A stretch of DNA of 64,000 bases from Nocardia testacea NBRC 100365 (GCF_000308775.1 NZ_BAGJ01000001.1:32431-96430), one strand, 5' to 3'. Shown: positions 43,781-52,607, numbered from the stretch's first letter. The notes: generated from the sequence alone by a model not told the origin. Numbers and translations are program-made.

Positions 43781-43798
43781 CGTTGTACGGCCGCGGGT

Positions 43799-44566
43799 CT
43801 ACCGCGGCGCCATACGCAGCGCGCCGTCCATGCGGATGGTCTCGCCGTTGAGGTAGTCGTGCTCGACGATGTACTGCGAGAGCTGCGCGTACTCGTCCGG
43901 CCGGCCCAACCGGGACGGGAACGGCACACCGGCCTCGAGACCCTGGCGGTACTCCTCGGTGACACCGGCCAGCATCGGGGTGTCGATGATTCCGGGGGCG
44001 ATGGTGTTGACCCGGATACCGAACTGCGCGAGGTCACGCGCGGCCGGCACGGTCATACCGTGCACGCCGCCCTTGGACGCCGAGTACGCGATCTGGCCGA
44101 TCTGGCCCTCGAACGCGGCCACCGACGCGGTGTTGATGACGACGCCGCGCTGTCCGGCCTCGTCCACGGCGTCGGTCTTGGCGATGGCGTCGGCCGCCAG
44201 GCGCATCACGTTGAAGGTACCGAGCAGGTTGACGGTGATAACCGTGCGGAACAGCTCGAGATCGTGCGGTCCGTTCTTGGACAGGATGCGCCCGGCCCAG
44301 CCGACCCCGGCACAGTTGACCACGATACGCAGCGGCGTACCCGATTCGACCACCTCGGCGACAGCGGCGGCGACCTCGTCGTGGCTGGTCACATCGGCGG
44401 CGAGCAGGGTGACCCCGTCGGGGACATTGTCGCCGGCGCGCTCGATCGACTGCGGTACGTCGAGCCCGAAGACGGTGGCGCCCAGATCGGCGAAACGCTT
44501 GGCGGTGGCGGCGCCCAGACCGGACGCGCCCCCGGTGACGATGGCGGCGGAACCCGAAATCTCCAC
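43799..44566 (-). CDS. SDR-family 3-hydroxyacyl-CoA dehydrogenase (HSD10-like)
   Basis: A 255-residue SDR. The cofactor motif is TGGASGLGAAT, NCAGVG near residue 85, NTASVAAFEGQIGQIAYSASKGG carries the catalytic Ser, Tyr and Lys, and IAPGIIDTPM follows. The insertion GVGWAGRILSKNGPHDLELFRTVI and the C-terminal GETIRMDGALRMAPR match type II 3-hydroxyacyl-CoA dehydrogenases. It probably acts in fatty-acid beta-oxidation. The start is GTG. It converges on the YDxxG gene. Confidence 0.9.
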   Translation of the reverse strand: MEISGSAAIVTGGASGLGAATAKRFADLGATVFGLDVPQSIERAGDNVPDGVTLLAADVTSHDEVAAAVAEVVESGTPLRIVVNCAGVGWAGRILSKNGPHDLELFRTVITVNLLGTFNVMRLAADAIAKTDAVDEAGQRGVVINTASVAAFEGQIGQIAYSASKGGVHGMTVPAARDLAQFGIRVNTIAPGIIDTPMLAGVTEEYRQGLEAGVPFPSRLGRPDEYAQLSQYIVEHDYLNGETIRMDGALRMAPR

Positions 44567-44677
44567 GATGGTCCTCTCGTTCGTGACAAGCCAGTTGGCC
44601 TAACGTCAATTGCACCCTAACCGGTGCGTGCGGAGAGTTCGTGGACGGTCCCCTTGCGCTGATCGCCCGAATCGTAC

Positions 44678-45412
44678 TCAGTAAAGACCGCCGCCACGGG
44701 GCTGCGGGATCTCCGGGGTAGTGGCCCCGGTAGCGGGCCGATTCGCCGCCGCACGGGTCCGCAGCAGCCAGACGACGAGGGCTGCCACGGCGGGTACGAG
44801 CAGGGCGATACCGGCCGCGCCGGCGAGCCCGAGCCCCGGGGCCGCGGTATCTATACCGGTGAGCGCCCCGATGAACAAGAAGAGCAGCCCGGACCCGAAG
44901 CCGATGGCCCGTTCGGGCAGGTGCTTGCCGACCAGGATGCCCGCGGCGATGGCCAGGGCATCGGCGGCGACCATGCCGATCGTCGAACCCACCCACACCG
45001 CGGCCCAGTTGTTGTCGGTGGCCAGCGCCGCCGTGGCGAACATGGTGCGGTCACCGAGTTCGGCCAGTAGGAAGGCGGAGAGCACGACGAAGAACGGGGC
45101 CGTGGTGGCGAACCGGGAAGGGGCGGGTTCCTCGTCGTCTCTGTCGGTGACCAGTTCACGCAGGGTCCACAGGCCCACAGCGAGGAAGGTGATCGACGCC
45201 ACCGCCGCGATGGCGGTGGTGGGCAGGGCCGCGCCCAGGAAATGGCCGATGGCGACCGAGATGACGTGCACCGCGGCGGTGGCGGTGGCGATGCCGCCCA
45301 GCACCACCCACCAGCGGTAGCGCAGGGCAAAGGTCAGTGCCATGAGCTGGGACTTGTCGCCCAATTCGGCCAGGAAAACGATGCCGATGGCGAGCCCGAC
45401 GGTGGCGATCAT
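44678..45412 (-). CDS. GDT1/TMEM165-family manganese exporter
   Basis: A 244-residue UPF0016 (GDT1) protein with six membrane helices in two repeats. Each repeat carries the family's acidic motif: ELGDKSQLMAL near residue 16 and ELGDRTMFATA near residue 118. Such proteins export Mn2+ (or exchange Ca2+/Mn2+ for H+). A yybP-ykoY-type riboswitch lies directly upstream on the same strand, which strongly supports a manganese role. The ATG follows a GGGAG at about 10 bp. Confidence 0.94.
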   Translation of the reverse strand: MIATVGLAIGIVFLAELGDKSQLMALTFALRYRWWVVLGGIATATAAVHVISVAIGHFLGAALPTTAIAAVASITFLAVGLWTLRELVTDRDDEEPAPSRFATTAPFFVVLSAFLLAELGDRTMFATAALATDNNWAAVWVGSTIGMVAADALAIAAGILVGKHLPERAIGFGSGLLFLFIGALTGIDTAAPGLGLAGAAGIALLVPAVAALVVWLLRTRAAANRPATGATTPEIPQPRGGGLY

Positions 45413-45465
45413 CTGACGGTTGCTCCCGATCCTCCGGTTCGCCGGCCGGATACGGGTTCGCCTCC

Positions 45466-45592
45466 GGCCGACAACGAAATTGCTGTTCGGCCGAAGGTCT
45501 CGCCCACCGGAACGACCGGTTCACGCGACCGGACCCGCCGAGAACGGCGGGTCAGTATGTCGACCACGTGATTGCGGGCTACTCCCCTTCGC
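45466..45592 (-). ncRNA. yybP-ykoY manganese riboswitch
   Basis: Read on the minus strand, the conserved GGGGAGTAGC occurs at about 45587-45578, GTCGACATACTGAC in the middle, and GGGCGAGACCTT at about 45505-45494. P1 forms between CGAAGG (45591-45586) and CCTTCG (45497-45492). Just after P1, GGCCGAACAGC can pair with the GTTGTCGGCC segment ending near 45466, giving a second hairpin that shares a base with P1, so the two may exclude each other. It sits 54 bp upstream of the manganese exporter. Elements were matched by eye. Confidence 0.85.
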
Positions 45593-45905
45593 TGCTGGCA
45601 ACCCTACCGCACCCGCGCGGGTGTCGCAATCACGCAACAGCGAAAACTGGCTTCTGACAATAAGTTTGGTTAAGGTAGCGGCATAGTTAGGGGGCCCTGA
45701 TAACCGTCGTCCGGTCGCCCGGAACAGATTTATGGCATCACTACAGCAAACAGATCGCCAGTCCTGAAACCGGCGGCGGGGCCCGGCCATCGCAGGGGGG
45801 GAAGTGTCCTTATGAGTCATGAAGCGCCACCGGTCGGCGAACGGCCGGATCACCGAAAGAAACGGTGCCGTGAGACCGGACGGAAGGGTGAGGGAACCGG
45901 TCGAT

Positions 45906-45918
45906 CGGTAGACTACCG
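45906..45918. promoter_or_regulatory. Palindrome upstream of the coiled-coil gene
   Basis: CGGTAGACTACCG is a perfect 6-bp inverted repeat about a central A, ending 22 bp before the ATG at 45941. It could be an operator overlapping a promoter -10 (TAGACT). Confidence 0.5.
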
Positions 45919-45940
45919 ACCAACGAGAGGATCACTCCAG

Positions 45941-46399
45941 ATGTCGATCGAGAACCGGCTTGCCGTCCTGGAGGCCCAGGTCGTGCAGATCATCAACGAG
46001 CGGGATCGGGAGCCGGAATCGCTGCGAGCCCTTCGAGCCCGGATGGACGGCAACCACAATGCGGTCCTCGGCGAACTCGGGAGTCTGCACGCGGATGTCC
46101 AGGATCTCCGGACCGGACAGGCGCGGCTCGAGGCCGGACAGACGAACCTGCGCGGCGATGTCCAGGAGTTGCGCGCCGGGCAGGCGCGGCTCGAAGCCGG
46201 GCAGACGCAGTTGCGTGGCAATGTCCAGGAGCTCCGTGGCAACGTTCAGGAGCTCCGTGGCAACGTTCAGGAGCTCCGTGGCGATTTCCAGGAGCTCCGT
46301 GGCGATGTCGAAGAGCTGCGTTCCGGGCAGGCCCGGCTCGAAGCCGGTCAGCAGGCTGTGATGGACAGGCTCGCGGAAGTCTTGTCGAAGCTGCGGTAA
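45941..46399 (+). CDS. Coiled-coil protein with tandem heptad repeats
   Basis: A 152-residue protein that is nearly all helix. It starts MSIENRLAVLEAQVVQIINERD, has variable LxTGQARLEAGQT segments, then five 7-residue units (LRGNVQE x3, LRGDFQE, LRGDVEE), and ends with ARLEAGQQAVMDRLAEVLSKLR. The ATG at 45941 is chosen because the frame upstream (open to 45812) loses the strong GC third-position bias. It probably forms a trimeric or dimeric coiled coil. No family is recognised. It converges on the next gene. Confidence 0.75.
   Translation: MSIENRLAVLEAQVVQIINERDREPESLRALRARMDGNHNAVLGELGSLHADVQDLRTGQARLEAGQTNLRGDVQELRAGQARLEAGQTQLRGNVQELRGNVQELRGNVQELRGDFQELRGDVEELRSGQARLEAGQQAVMDRLAEVLSKLR
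46211..46315 (+). repeat. Five 21-bp tandem repeats (heptad units)
   Basis: Five copies of a 21-bp unit of the form ctccgtggcaacgttcagga follow in frame. Copies 2 and 3 are identical, and the others differ by a few bases. The unit length equals one heptad, so changes in copy number lengthen the coiled coil without frameshift. Confidence 0.85.
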
Positions 46400-46447
46400 T
46401 CCGCGGACCGATCCTCTTCGAGGGAAAGGGCCGTGGCGGCGGCGACG

Positions 46448-46471
46448 TGAGCCCGGCCTTCCGGCCGGGCT
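46448..46471. terminator. Hairpin between convergent genes
   Basis: GAGCCCGGCC (46448-46457) pairs with GGCCGGGCTC (46462-46471) around TTCC, between the stops of the coiled-coil gene and the minus-strand gene at 46483. No T-tract is present. Confidence 0.6.
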
Positions 46472-46482
46472 CCGCGCCCGGC

Positions 46483-47010
46483 TCAGGCGGCCAGCAGCAT
46501 GGCCAGCACGGCGGTATCGGGGTCGCTGATCGGATCCAGGCCGACCCGGCTCACCAGCGAGGTCACCGTGCCGTCCGCCTCCGCCTCGGCCCAGGCCGCA
46601 CGATGCTCGAGCCCCAGATGAGGCAGGCCCGGCAGCAGTACGCATCCGGAGGCGGCGCCGGTGCACTCCGGTAGGGACGGGTTGGTCTCTGCCGGTGGGT
46701 GCAGCATGAACAGGGCCGGCGGAATGTGCTCGGCGAAGCGGCCGGGCCGCAATCCGTCCTCGCCGAGGACCGGGCCCTCGGCGACCACCAGGCCGACGGT
46801 ATCCGGTTGCGGCTCGTCGGGTAATTCCTCACGGACCCCGAATATGGTCGAGGTGGTCAGCAGGCCGGGCATGGATGCCACCCGGACGGCGAGTACCAGC
46901 AGCTGTGACCATTCTTTGGTGGTGTCGGGCCAGCGCCCGGAGATGACGAACCCGCGCAGTGTGCCACTGGCATGGAACGGCGTGACGCCGATCGGACTGT
47001 TGCTGCGCAT
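46483..47010 (-). CDS. Uncharacterised protein next to sodA
   Basis: A 175-residue soluble-looking protein starting MRSNSPIGVTPFHASGTLRGFVISGRWPDTTKEWSQLLVLAVRVASMPG. It has no signal peptide and no membrane helix, and contains two Cys residues (PECTGAASGCVLL). The start is the ATG at 47010, where strong coding bias begins; the upstream open frame overlaps the sodA terminator and is rejected. It is convergent with the coiled-coil gene and lies downstream of sodA on the same strand, separated by a strong terminator. No family is recognised. Confidence 0.7.
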   Translation of the reverse strand: MRSNSPIGVTPFHASGTLRGFVISGRWPDTTKEWSQLLVLAVRVASMPGLLTTSTIFGVREELPDEPQPDTVGLVVAEGPVLGEDGLRPGRFAEHIPPALFMLHPPAETNPSLPECTGAASGCVLLPGLPHLGLEHRAAWAEAEADGTVTSLVSRVGLDPISDPDTAVLAMLLAA

Positions 47011-47133
47011 GAGGCCTCCCGTGCGTAACCGGGGGCGGCTTTGCCCGTCCTCGAACTGTCGTGGAACAAGAGGATCGCGCAGAAGGTATCTGGCACACAA
47101 GTACCAGAGAGTGCCAATTCGGGCAGAAAAGGC

Positions 47134-47169
47134 AAAAGACCCGCGGACTCGCTGGTCCGCGGGTCTTTT
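47134..47169 (-). terminator. Intrinsic terminator of sodA
   Basis: A perfect 15-bp stem (47134-47148 with 47155-47169) closes a 6-nt loop and runs into TTTT on the minus strand, 15 bp after the sodA stop. Confidence 0.9.
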
Positions 47170-47183
47170 CCGAACCGGATCGC

Positions 47184-47807
47184 TCAGCCGAAGATGAGGC
47201 CCTTCGCCTGGCTGGTGGCCTTGGCGAAACGCTCCTGGACGTCGGCCCAGTTGACCACGTTCCAGAAGGCCTTCACGTAGTCGGCCTTGACGTTCTTGTA
47301 CTGCAGGTAGAAGGCGTGCTCCCACATATCGACCTGCAACAGCGGAATGATGCCGAGCGGCACATTGGCCTGCTGGTCGTAGAGCTGGAAGGTCAGCAGC
47401 TTCTGGCCCAGGGTGTCGTAACCGAGCACCGCCCAGCCCGAACCCTGCAGTCCGTTGGCGGCAGCAGTGAACTGCGCCCGGAACTTGTCGAAGGAGCCGA
47501 ACTGGTCGTCGATGGCGGCGGCCAGTTCGCCGGTGGGCTTGTCGCCACCGTTGGGAGAGAGGTTCTTCCACCAGATGGAGTGGTTGACATGGCCACCGAG
47601 GTGGAAGGCGAGGTTCTTCTCGTGCAAGAAGATGGCGCCGTGATCATCGGCTTCGCGCGCGGCTTCGAGCTTCTCCAGCGCGGTGTTCACTCCGGCGACG
47701 TAGGTCGCGTGGTGCTTGGAGTGGTGAATCTCGTTGATCTGCCCGGAGATGTGCGGCTCCAGGGCGCCGTAGTCGTAATCCAGATCTGGCAGCGTGTACT
47801 CAGCCAC
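47184..47807 (-). CDS. sodA: Iron/manganese superoxide dismutase
   Basis: Converts superoxide to hydrogen peroxide and oxygen. The 207-residue protein has metal ligands in HHATYV (His near 27), [10 protein letters not shown] (His near 75) and [13 protein letters not shown] (Asp and His near 160 and 164). The closing [12 protein letters not shown] is typical. The start is GTG ([20 protein letters not shown]), as in mycobacterial SodA, after a purine-rich AGGGACATTC. No signal peptide is present. Whether iron or manganese is used cannot be decided here. A strong terminator follows. Confidence 0.97.
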   Translation of the reverse strand: MAEYTLPDLDYDYGALEPHISGQINEIHHSKHHATYVAGVNTALEKLEAAREADDHGAIFLHEKNLAFHLGGHVNHSIWWKNLSPNGGDKPTGELAAAIDDQFGSFDKFRAQFTAAANGLQGSGWAVLGYDTLGQKLLTFQLYDQQANVPLGIIPLLQVDMWEHAFYLQYKNVKADYVKAFWNVVNWADVQERFAKATSQAKGLIFG

Positions 47808-48100
47808 GAATGTCCCTTCCTTGTCGGGTCGAGTGCGTCCTGTACGGGATGCTCCCGACCATTCGTACACCCGATCGGTCCAACTCGCCCCGACACCCCA
47901 CCATTCCACATCGGGTCGGAACCGACCATCCGGGATCGAAGCGACCCCTGCCACGCGGTCCGCCGGAACCTGCGCCGAAGCGGTACGGAGCCGACTCTCG
48001 TGCCCGCGCGGCGTAATGCCGCGCCCGTCGGCTCCTGGCCCAGCGCTTGCCCCCGCGATATCCGGTCGATACACGGCTCGCGTAGAGCCTGGACCGCGCG

Positions 48101-48739
48101 CTACAGCGGCGGTGCGACACCGGGGTGGGTGGCCCGGGGATCACCTTTGGCATGCGCGTCCCACCAGCGTTCGGCCCCGGCGACCAGTTCCGGCAGCGGA
48201 ACGGCTTTGCCCCCGGTGGTCTGTGCGGTGACCGTGTCGAACCACACCCGGATATCGAGCGCCCGCGGATCTATGCCCTCCTCCTGGGAGAACTCGAGCA
48301 CGTGCCGGGCGATCCCGGGGTCGATGGTGGTGTCGAAACTCAGCAACTCGCTCCACAGGGCCCAGCCGCTGTCGTCCAGGTCGACGAACTCCCAGCCGTG
48401 CAGGCGGCTACCGCCGAAACTCGCGACGGCGGCGGGTAGTCCCGCCAGCTCCAGCGGTAGGACTCGCGGTTCCAGATCGTCCCACCGCTGTATCCGCAAC
48501 GATGCGGCAATCCTGGTGACCCCCTGGAACACCAGCCGCACTCGTCGGCAACCGGTACCCGATTCCGGCTCTTCCTCCGCTATGCCGGAAATTTGCTCCG
48601 ACAGGCTCAGTACCTCCAGGTCGAGCTCCAGTCGTTTTGCCTCGGAATCGATTTCCAATCCCAGACATCCGGCCTCCGACAGTGCCTTGTCGAGGCCGGC
48701 CGCGTCCAATCCGTCGAGTAACCCCCTGGTGGATGTCAT
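48101..48739 (-). CDS. Uncharacterised acidic protein
   Basis: A 212-residue acidic protein starting [24 protein letters not shown]. It contains [27 protein letters not shown] and a C-terminal helical part ([18 protein letters not shown]). There is no signal peptide and no membrane helix. The composition suggests a cytosolic protein with a beta-rich middle. No family is recognised. It lies between sodA and the rhodanese gene. Confidence 0.7.
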   Translation of the reverse strand: MTSTRGLLDGLDAAGLDKALSEAGCLGLEIDSEAKRLELDLEVLSLSEQISGIAEEEPESGTGCRRVRLVFQGVTRIAASLRIQRWDDLEPRVLPLELAGLPAAVASFGGSRLHGWEFVDLDDSGWALWSELLSFDTTIDPGIARHVLEFSQEEGIDPRALDIRVWFDTVTAQTTGGKAVPLPELVAGAERWWDAHAKGDPRATHPGVAPPL

Positions 48740-49230
48740 GGCGCCAGATTACCGAGGTCATGGCTGGGAACTGGGGATTTCGCCGATTTCCGGTTCCGGG
48801 GGAACCATTTCGGGGTCCCCCGCGTCCAAGTCGATGTCGGGTCACGCAACGGGGCGTGACCCGATCGAGTGGCCGGGCGGCCGCTCCGGGATTTTTGGAG
48901 GGGAGTACCGGATCGGCCGTACGGTTATATCATTTCCGCAGGTCAGATGGCCTTTGGTGGGCTATCTGGGATTATGGTGCGCTGAATGATAGCTGGTATC
49001 ACCGTCTTTCGTGGTGGGTTATGCGTATAACTCATGAAAATCTGTCGATGCCACCTCGCGTCGAGCGGGCTGCGAGGGGGTGGATGGCCCTCGGCGAATA
49101 TGTCGCATCGTCCGGCGTGTCGGCGTCCGCGACGGCCCGCCGTTCGGCCCGGGGCGCGCCCGTCCGGCCCGAGTGCCCACTCCCACGAGAGCCGGGCAGC
49201 CGCCGAGGTGGTTATGGCAGGATCAAGGGG
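48740..49230. other. Intergenic region with a low-GC tract
   Basis: About 490 bp between the uncharacterised gene and the rhodanese gene. Bases about 48900-49060 are clearly AT-richer than the surroundings. A frame continuous with rhodanese stays open through this stretch and encodes a Trp-rich segment, but it lacks a good start and the codon bias drops, so it is not called. It probably holds divergent promoters. Confidence 0.5.
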
Positions 49231-49593
49231 GTGACGAGCTTCGGAGTCCCGTCGGTACCGGTCGAGGCCGTACCCGCTGAATTCGACCTTCCGCCCGGGG
49301 AGGCGGCTGCCGCCGTCCTGCTCGATGTGCGCGAAGACGACGAATGGCAGCTCGGCCACGCACCCGGTGCCGTGCACATTCCGCTCGCCGATGTTCCCGC
49401 GCGCTACGGCGAACTGGACCCCGATGCCGACCTGTACGTGGTCTGCCGGCAGGGCGGCCGTTCGCTGGAGGCCGTGAAGTTCCTCGCGAACGTGGGTTAT
49501 GAAGCGGTGAACGTGGCAGGTGGGATGGTGGCCTGGCAGCAGACCGGTCGTCCACTGACCGCCGAGGGTGACGAACCCGCGAAGATCTACTGA
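49231..49593 (+). CDS. Single-domain rhodanese (sulfurtransferase)
   Basis: A 120-residue rhodanese with the substrate loop LLDVREDDEWQLGHAPGAVHIPL and the active-site CRQGGRS, where the Cys carries persulfide sulfur. The start is GTG (MTSFGVPSVPVEAV) directly after AAGGGG; the upstream open frame is discounted. It is followed after 18 bp by the DUF4328 gene, so the two may be co-transcribed. Confidence 0.9.
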   Translation: MTSFGVPSVPVEAVPAEFDLPPGEAAAAVLLDVREDDEWQLGHAPGAVHIPLADVPARYGELDPDADLYVVCRQGGRSLEAVKFLANVGYEAVNVAGGMVAWQQTGRPLTAEGDEPAKIY

Positions 49594-49611
49594 CGAAAAG
49601 CGAGGTGCGCG

Positions 49612-50667
49612 GTGAGTACGGTGGTGCAGCCATGTGCCCGCTGCGGTACGCGCTGGGCGGTGCAGGGCCCGCCGATGCACTGGTGCCCGCGCTGTCGCGG
49701 GGTACTGCTCTCCCCGGGGCCGATCGATGCGCCGCCGGAACGCCGTAACTACCGCTGGGTCGCCCGTCGGCCCGGGCGGCCCGCCCACCCGTCGCGGGGC
49801 GCGGCCACCGGCCGTCCGACCGCCGGGACCCCGCGCTACACGGAGATGCCGCGCTGGGGTCTGCGGGATCGGCCCGCCACGGATCGCGACGCGGACCTGC
49901 ACCGGACCCGCCCGCTCGGCACGCTCACCCGCTGGACGCACGCCGCGCTCTTCGCCACAGCCGTATTGTTCGCGGTGTCCGCCGTGGCCGAATCGGTGCG
50001 CTACCTGATCCTGCTGCGAAATCGCACCCGCCTCATCGAACCGCCACTGCTGTGGTTCTCCGACGCCCTGGTGAATACCGCTGCGCTGTTCGCGCTGATC
50101 ATGGCCCTCGTCGCCGCGGTCGCCACGCTCGGGTGGCTGATCGAAGTCCGCCGCGCGACCTTCGCGGCGGCCGGGCGCCGCGACCCCCGCTCACCGCGCA
50201 TGCTCGCGCTGGGGTGCCTGATCCCCGTGGTCAATCTCATCTGGCCCGGGGTCTTCCTCACCGAGGTGGTGTCCGGCCGCACCGACCCGCGGGCGCGGCT
50301 CGCGGTCCGCGTCTGGTGGGCGGCGTGGGTGTTCGGCGGGCTGGTCACCGTCGCGGCGCTGTACTGGCGGACCGCGGACTCGCTGCAGGCGAAGGCCGAC
50401 GGTGTGCTCTTCACCGCATTCACCGACGCCGTGGCCGCCGCGGTCGCGGTGCTGACACTGTGGGTAGTGCGCACGCTGGAGGGTCGGGACCTGCGCGGTC
50501 GCAGCCGGCTCGCCCGGCGCTGGCTGATCGCCGTCGACCCGGCGACACCGTTGATCGAACCGGTGCATCCGGGGACGACCGCTACGGTGAGCACCGCGGC
50601 GGACGCCGACAGCGCCGATTCCCCCGACGGCGCCGACCGAGCACCACAGGAGGTTGTGGCCAAGTGA
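49612..50667 (+). CDS. DUF4328 membrane protein with N-terminal zinc ribbon
   Basis: A 351-residue protein. The N-terminus has a CxxC-x(n)-CxxC zinc ribbon (CARCGTRW...WCPRCRG). Four membrane helices follow, including ALFATAVLFAVSAVAESV, ALFALIMALVAAVATLGWL, RMLALGCLIPVVNLIWPGVFLTEV and AAWVFGGLVTVAALYW; this is the DUF4328 domain. The start is GTG. Its stop overlaps the glpQ start (GTGA), as with the membrane gene beside glpQ1 in mycobacteria. Confidence 0.88.
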   Translation: MSTVVQPCARCGTRWAVQGPPMHWCPRCRGVLLSPGPIDAPPERRNYRWVARRPGRPAHPSRGAATGRPTAGTPRYTEMPRWGLRDRPATDRDADLHRTRPLGTLTRWTHAALFATAVLFAVSAVAESVRYLILLRNRTRLIEPPLLWFSDALVNTAALFALIMALVAAVATLGWLIEVRRATFAAAGRRDPRSPRMLALGCLIPVVNLIWPGVFLTEVVSGRTDPRARLAVRVWWAAWVFGGLVTVAALYWRTADSLQAKADGVLFTAFTDAVAAAVAVLTLWVVRTLEGRDLRGRSRLARRWLIAVDPATPLIEPVHPGTTATVSTAADADSADSPDGADRAPQEVVAK

Positions 50668-51449
50668 GCGAGGGCACTGACCAGTCGGTTCAGAACGGCC
50701 GCGCGCCGTTCGTGGTCGCGCACCGAGGTGCCTCGGCGGCGCGCCCCGAGCACACCCTGGCAGCCTACGAACTGGCTCTGGAAGAGGGCGCCGACGGGGT
50801 GGAATGCGATGTGCGGCTCACCCGTGACGGACATCTGGTGTGCGTGCACGACCGGACGGTGGACCGTACCTCCACCGGAAGCGGTCTGGTCAGCGAGCTG
50901 ACGCTGGCCGAACTGAAGGATCTCGATTTCGGCGACGGCGTCCCGGCCGGGGTTCTCACGCTCAGCGAGCTGATCGGGCTGGTGCTGGACTGGCGCAGCC
51001 GGCCGACGAAACTGTTCATCGAGACCAAGCACCCGGTCCGGTACGGCTCCCTGGTGGAGAGCAAAGTGCTGGCGGAACTACAGCGCTTCGGGATCGCCAC
51101 CCCGGCCTCGGCGGCTCATTCCCGCGCGGTGGTGATGTCGTTCGCCGCCACCGCGGTCTGGCGGATCCGCCGCGCGGCGCCGCTGCTGCCCACCGTGCTG
51201 CTGGGCGAATCGTCGCGCTACCTCGGCGGCAGCGCGGCAACCACGGTCGGGGCGACTGCCGTGGGGCCGTCCGTGAAAACTCTGCGCGACCACCCGGATC
51301 TGGTCGACAAGGCGGCCGCGGCCGGCCGGGCCACCTACTGCTGGACCGTCGACGAACCCGACGATATGCAGTTGTGCGCGGATCTCGGCGTGAGCTGGGT
51401 GGCGACCAATCATCCCGGCCGCGCGAAAGCCGTGCTGGCCAACAGTTGA
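50664..51449 (+). CDS. glpQ: Glycerophosphodiester phosphodiesterase
   Basis: Hydrolyses glycerophosphodiesters to glycerol 3-phosphate and an alcohol. The 261-residue TIM-barrel enzyme has the catalytic VVAHRGASAARPEHTLAAYELALEEGADGVECDVRLTRDG, with the His-Arg, the Glu and Asp of the metal site, and VCVHDRTVDRTS. LFIETKHP and YCWTVDEPDDM follow. There is no signal peptide, so it is cytosolic. The GTG overlaps the DUF4328 stop. Confidence 0.95.
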   Translation: MSEGTDQSVQNGRAPFVVAHRGASAARPEHTLAAYELALEEGADGVECDVRLTRDGHLVCVHDRTVDRTSTGSGLVSELTLAELKDLDFGDGVPAGVLTLSELIGLVLDWRSRPTKLFIETKHPVRYGSLVESKVLAELQRFGIATPASAAHSRAVVMSFAATAVWRIRRAAPLLPTVLLGESSRYLGGSAATTVGATAVGPSVKTLRDHPDLVDKAAAAGRATYCWTVDEPDDMQLCADLGVSWVATNHPGRAKAVLANS

Positions 51450-51500
51450 AGTGTGTGGCCTGCGGCTGATCCGGTGCGCTGCCGTGTAGTTTGACCAGCC

Positions 51501-52421
51501 GTGGGTAAGAGCAAACGCAATAGTCCGAAACCCGGTGGCAACCGGGCCCAGCGTCTGGCCGAACGCCGGGCGGCGTTGCAGGAGGCAGAGCAGGCCGTGG
51601 TGCGGCCGTTCGAGGGTTTGGCCGCCGAATGCGATCTGGTCGCCCTGCGCGAGTTCGTGCCGTCGGCGACTGCCGAGCTGAAGTTGGCCGACGGCGTCGC
51701 CGCCGAACGTGCCGTGGTGCTGGCGACTGTGCTGCCGGGCGCGGTGTCCGCGCTGGTGCGGGCCGGGGATTCACCCACCGGTTACGTCGGTGTGCAGGTG
51801 CAGACGCCGAGTTCGAACCCGGGTGCCGATATCGCCGCGTCCATCCTGTGGACCCAGTCGGCCGATCCGGGGGATTCGCTGGCCGTGGCACACGCCGCGC
51901 CCGGCGGGCCCACGCTGGCCGATGTGCTGGTGGCCGACGCCGCACTCGAATTGACCGTGCACCAGGACTTCGACTGGTGGGTGCCCGAGGGCGTGCAGCC
52001 CGATCCGCAGATCGCGGCCACCATCGAACAGGCGAAACAGGCCATCATGCCGTCGGATCGACTGGATCTCGGCGCGGACGCGATCGGGGCCCCCTGGTGG
52101 GTCGATGCCGGGGACAAAGCCCACCTGCGCTGGGTACGGCCGGAATCCGAAGACGACCTGATGCTGGCGCTGGCCCGGCTACATGCCGCGGGCGGTTTGC
52201 ATCTCGGAGAAGGTTCGCGATTCGCGGGTTCGTTCCGCACCCATGGCCTGCTGGTGCCGGTGTTCGATCTCGACCCCGACCGGCATGTGAGCGAATGGCG
52301 TTCCCCGGCAGTGGAGTTCGGTACCCGATTGGCCGAAGCGCTGGCGGTGGACACCCCCCTGACCCCCGAGCAGCGGCGCTCGCGGGACGGTCTCCGGTCG
52401 CGGCAGGTCACCCTCCGCTGA
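51501..52421 (+). CDS. DUF5926-type protein
   Basis: A 306-residue soluble protein. The N-terminus is basic (MGKSKRNSPKPGGNRAQRLAERRA), followed by a structured domain with PFEGLAAECDLVALREFVPSATA, DFDWWVPEGVQPDPQIAATIEQ and WRSPAVEFGTRLAEAL. It matches the DUF5926 pattern of actinobacteria. The role is unknown. It starts with GTG at 51501, 51 bp after glpQ, and may be read with it. Confidence 0.8.
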   Translation: MGKSKRNSPKPGGNRAQRLAERRAALQEAEQAVVRPFEGLAAECDLVALREFVPSATAELKLADGVAAERAVVLATVLPGAVSALVRAGDSPTGYVGVQVQTPSSNPGADIAASILWTQSADPGDSLAVAHAAPGGPTLADVLVADAALELTVHQDFDWWVPEGVQPDPQIAATIEQAKQAIMPSDRLDLGADAIGAPWWVDAGDKAHLRWVRPESEDDLMLALARLHAAGGLHLGEGSRFAGSFRTHGLLVPVFDLDPDRHVSEWRSPAVEFGTRLAEALAVDTPLTPEQRRSRDGLRSRQVTLR

Positions 52422-52515
52422 ATAAACCGGAAGATTTTTAGAAAAACTCTTCTTTCCGGCGGCGATCTCGGCTAGGTTTCAGAGGTCGCCGTTTCTGGAA
52501 CCCCCCGGCGACACC

Positions 52516-52607
52516 ACGTCAGCCGACACAACGACCCGGCGCCGGCTGACGTAACGGAGCATCGGCCGCCCGACCTCGGCGCAGTGGGCCGGGACGGCCG
52601 ATGCTCC
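52516..52607. terminator. Two successive hairpins between DUF5926 and the ferritin gene
   Basis: First hairpin: ACGTCAGCCG (52516-52525) pairs with CGGCTGACGT (52543-52552). Second hairpin: GGAGCATCGGCCG (52556-52568) pairs with CGGCCGATGCTCC (52595-52607). They sit between the convergent DUF5926 and ferritin genes. They may terminate in both directions, or they may be structured RNA. Confidence 0.5.

Noticed and set aside
45812..45940. An upstream ATG that would extend the coiled-coil protein by 43 residues
   Set aside because: It has a fair ribosome-binding site, but third-codon-position GC drops to about half and the palindrome would lie inside the coding region.
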